5,874 nt of DNA, from contig JAKAFQ010000289.1 in NCBI GenBank assembly GCA_021817875.1, forward strand, positions 1 through 5,874, in the 5' to 3' direction. Made by a program: the position numbers and the translations under genes. The notes under the pieces were generated by a model. It was not told the origin of the DNA. It saw nothing but the letters and a program-made list of their open reading frames with translations, and searched no databases. This stretch comes from Pseudomonadota bacterium. GTDB lineage: Bacteria; Pseudomonadota; Gammaproteobacteria; Steroidobacterales; Steroidobacteraceae. Positions 4,328-5,874 of this stretch are shown one piece after another; position 1 is the first letter of the stretch, and the number at the start of each line of letters is the position of its first letter.

Positions 4328-5874
4328 GTGGCCGTCCCTGCCGCACAGATCGAAACCGCACGCCTCGTGCTGCCCATCGAGGGAATGACCTGCGCGACCT
4401 GCGCCGGACGGGTCGAGCGCGCCCTGAATGCCCTGCCGGGAGTCGAGGCCAGCGTAAACCTGGCGAGCGAGCGTGCCGAGGTCCGCTACGACGCAGCGGC
4501 AACCAGCGCGGCGCATCTCGTCGATGCCGTGCGCCGCTCGGGGTACGAGGTGCCCCGGGAGACCCGCGAGCTGGCGATCACGGGCATGACCTGCGCGACC
4601 TGCGCCGGGCGGGTCGAGAAGGCGTTGAGCCGGGTGTCCGGGGTGACCGGCACGGCGGTCAACCTCGCCACGGAGCGTGCGACCGTGCAGGGCATCGCCG
4701 GGGCGCTGCGTCCGGTGGAGCTGATCGCAGCGGTGCGCCGCGCGGGCTATGACGCCGAACTCGCCGGGGATCTCGCCCGCGAGGCACAGATCGAGGTCCA
4801 GGAGGCGCGCCGCCTGCGTCGCGAGACCGTGCGGCTCGTGGTGGCCGTCGCGTTGAGTGCGCCGCTGCTGCTGCCGGTCCTCGGCGTGAGGCTGCTCGGA
4901 TGGCTGGCATTGCTGCTGGCGACTCCGGTGCAGTTTCTGATCGGCGCGCGCTTCTACCGTGGGGCGTGGAAGGCCGTGCGCGCCGGCGTGGGCAACATGG
5001 ACCTGCTGGTCGCGATCGGCACTTCGGCCGCCTATTTCTACAGCCTGTGGCTGCTGCTCGCCCGGCCCGGCAGTCCGCTGTACTTCGATTCCGCCGCGGT
5101 GGTGATTGCGCTGGTCACGGTCGGAAAGTATCTGGAGGCCCGCGCGAAGCATTCCACGACCGAGGAGATCCGCCAGCTGATGTCGCTGCGGCCGCAGCGC
5201 GCGCGTGTCGAACGGGCGGGCGAGGAACTCGAGGTTCCCGTCGAGGCGGTCAGCGTCGGGGACGTGGTGATCGTGCGGCCCGGAGAGCGGTTGCCGGTCG
5301 ACGGCGTGGTGCGCGCAGGCTCGAGCGAAGTGGATGAGAGCCTGCTCACCGGGGAGAGCCTGCCCGTCGTCAAGGCGAGCGGTGACAAGGTGACCGGCGG
5401 GGCGATCAATGGCAGTGGACTGCTGCGCATCGAGACCACGGCCGTGGGCGAGCAGTCGGTCCTCTCGCGCATCATCGCCATGGTCGAGGGGGCGCAAGCG
5501 AGGAAGCCGCCCGTGCAGCGCCTGGTGGATCGGGTGGCCGGGGTGTTTGTGCCGGCGGTGCTGGCTGTCGCACTGCTGTCGCTGCTGGGCTGGTGGCTCG
5601 CCGCGGGCCAATTTGCCGCAGGACTCATTGCGGCGGTGTCCGTGCTGGTGATCGCCTGCCCGTGCGCCCTGGGACTGGCGACACCGACGGCGCTGATGGC
5701 CGGCACCGGCGCGGCGGCGAGGGCGGGCATCCTCATCCGCGATGCCGAAGCGCTCGAGCTGGCGCATCGGCTCGATACGGTCGTGTTCGACAAGACCGGC
5801 ACACTGACCGAGGGCCGTCCGGCGGTGACGGAGATGGTGTCGAATGCCATCCCGCAGCCCGAGCTGCTGTGCCT
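4328..5874 (+). CDS. copA: Cu(I)-translocating P1B-type ATPase (partial, C-terminus off the right edge)
   Basis: Inner-membrane pump that exports Cu(I) from the cytoplasm using ATP. 515 residues visible. Order: two tandem heavy-metal-associated domains with GMTCATC at 19-25 and 86-92; helices about 168-186, 189-209, 223-245 and 251-271; actuator domain with TGES (341-344); helices about 405-427 and 429-453, the latter with the transport motif [11 protein letters not shown] (444-454); and phosphorylation site DKTGT (488-492, Asp488). [10 protein letters not shown] rather than the Zn-type CPCALVISTP indicates Cu(I)/Ag(I). The ATP-binding domain and the last two helices lie outside. The start is GTG at 4328. 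The gene is divergent from the oxidase operon and has its own MerR-type promoter, which suggests metal induction. Detoxification is the default role; supplying copper for oxidase assembly is an alternative suggested by the neighbourhood. Confidence 0.96.
   Translation, partial: MAVPAAQIETARLVLPIEGMTCATCAGRVERALNALPGVEASVNLASERAEVRYDAAATSAAHLVDAVRRSGYEVPRETRELAITGMTCATCAGRVEKALSRVSGVTGTAVNLATERATVQGIAGALRPVELIAAVRRAGYDAELAGDLAREAQIEVQEARRLRRETVRLVVAVALSAPLLLPVLGVRLLGWLALLLATPVQFLIGARFYRGAWKAVRAGVGNMDLLVAIGTSAAYFYSLWLLLARPGSPLYFDSAAVVIALVTVGKYLEARAKHSTTEEIRQLMSLRPQRARVERAGEELEVPVEAVSVGDVVIVRPGERLPVDGVVRAGSSEVDESLLTGESLPVVKASGDKVTGGAINGSGLLRIETTAVGEQSVLSRIIAMVEGAQARKPPVQRLVDRVAGVFVPAVLAVALLSLLGWWLAAGQFAAGLIAAVSVLVIACPCALGLATPTALMAGTGAAARAGILIRDAEALELAHRLDTVVFDKTGTLTEGRPAVTEMVSNAIPQPELLC
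4385..4618 (+). repeat. Near-identical DNA encoding the two metal-binding motifs of copA
   Basis: A 33-bp segment at 4385-4417 recurs at 4586-4618, 201 bp on, with a single mismatch. It encodes [11 protein letters not shown] in both HMA domains and uses the same codons at every position but one. The rest of the two domains is clearly diverged. This points to tandem domain duplication followed by gene conversion, or to strong codon constraint. Confidence 0.75.

Noticed and set aside
4286..5767. 493-codon minus-strand open frame opposite copA
   Set aside because: It is antisense to copA, whose HMA, TGES, CPC and DKTGT motifs are unmistakable. The antisense product resembles no family and is compositionally a shadow.

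Overview
The window comes from a high-G+C bacterium, most likely a proteobacterium. This rests on the strongly G/C-biased third codon positions, the cytochrome c-fused oxidase subunit II, the caa3-type CtaG protein and a MerR-type metal promoter. The genus cannot be read from the sequence.

Layout: the left 4.1 kb is one minus-strand operon, read right to left. Its order is coxB (subunit II with a fused cytochrome c domain, 4083-2872), coxA (subunit I, 2837-1233), coxC (subunit III, 1222-353), and the start of a caa3_CtaG-family assembly gene (328 to the window edge). Gaps are short (34, 10 and 24 nt) and each downstream gene has its own ribosome binding site. After a 244-bp divergent intergenic region, a plus-strand Cu(I)-type P1B ATPase gene (copA) starts at GTG 4328 and runs off the right edge. 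It is preceded by a textbook MerR-family promoter with a 20-bp spacer.

Together the genes encode a caa3-type cytochrome c oxidase, a protein likely to help metallate it, and a divergently transcribed copper pump. Copper is the common theme.

The main observation is in the oxidase itself. All metal ligands, the cross-linked Tyr and the whole D proton pathway are conserved. Every classical K-pathway position is replaced: bovine Ser255, Thr316 and Lys319 of subunit I correspond to Pro275, Val335 and Leu338, and the K-channel entry Glu62 of subunit II corresponds to Gln91. This looks like a coordinated loss or rerouting of the K channel. Secondary points are a ZntR/CadR-like operator in front of a Cu-type ATPase, an 11-bp-phased direct repeat and a 9-bp inverted repeat between the divergent genes, and a 49-codon ORF with a perfect Shine-Dalgarno sequence. 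I see no CRISPR array, mobile element, tRNA or rRNA. Apart from the modified oxidase, nothing points to a wholly new system.
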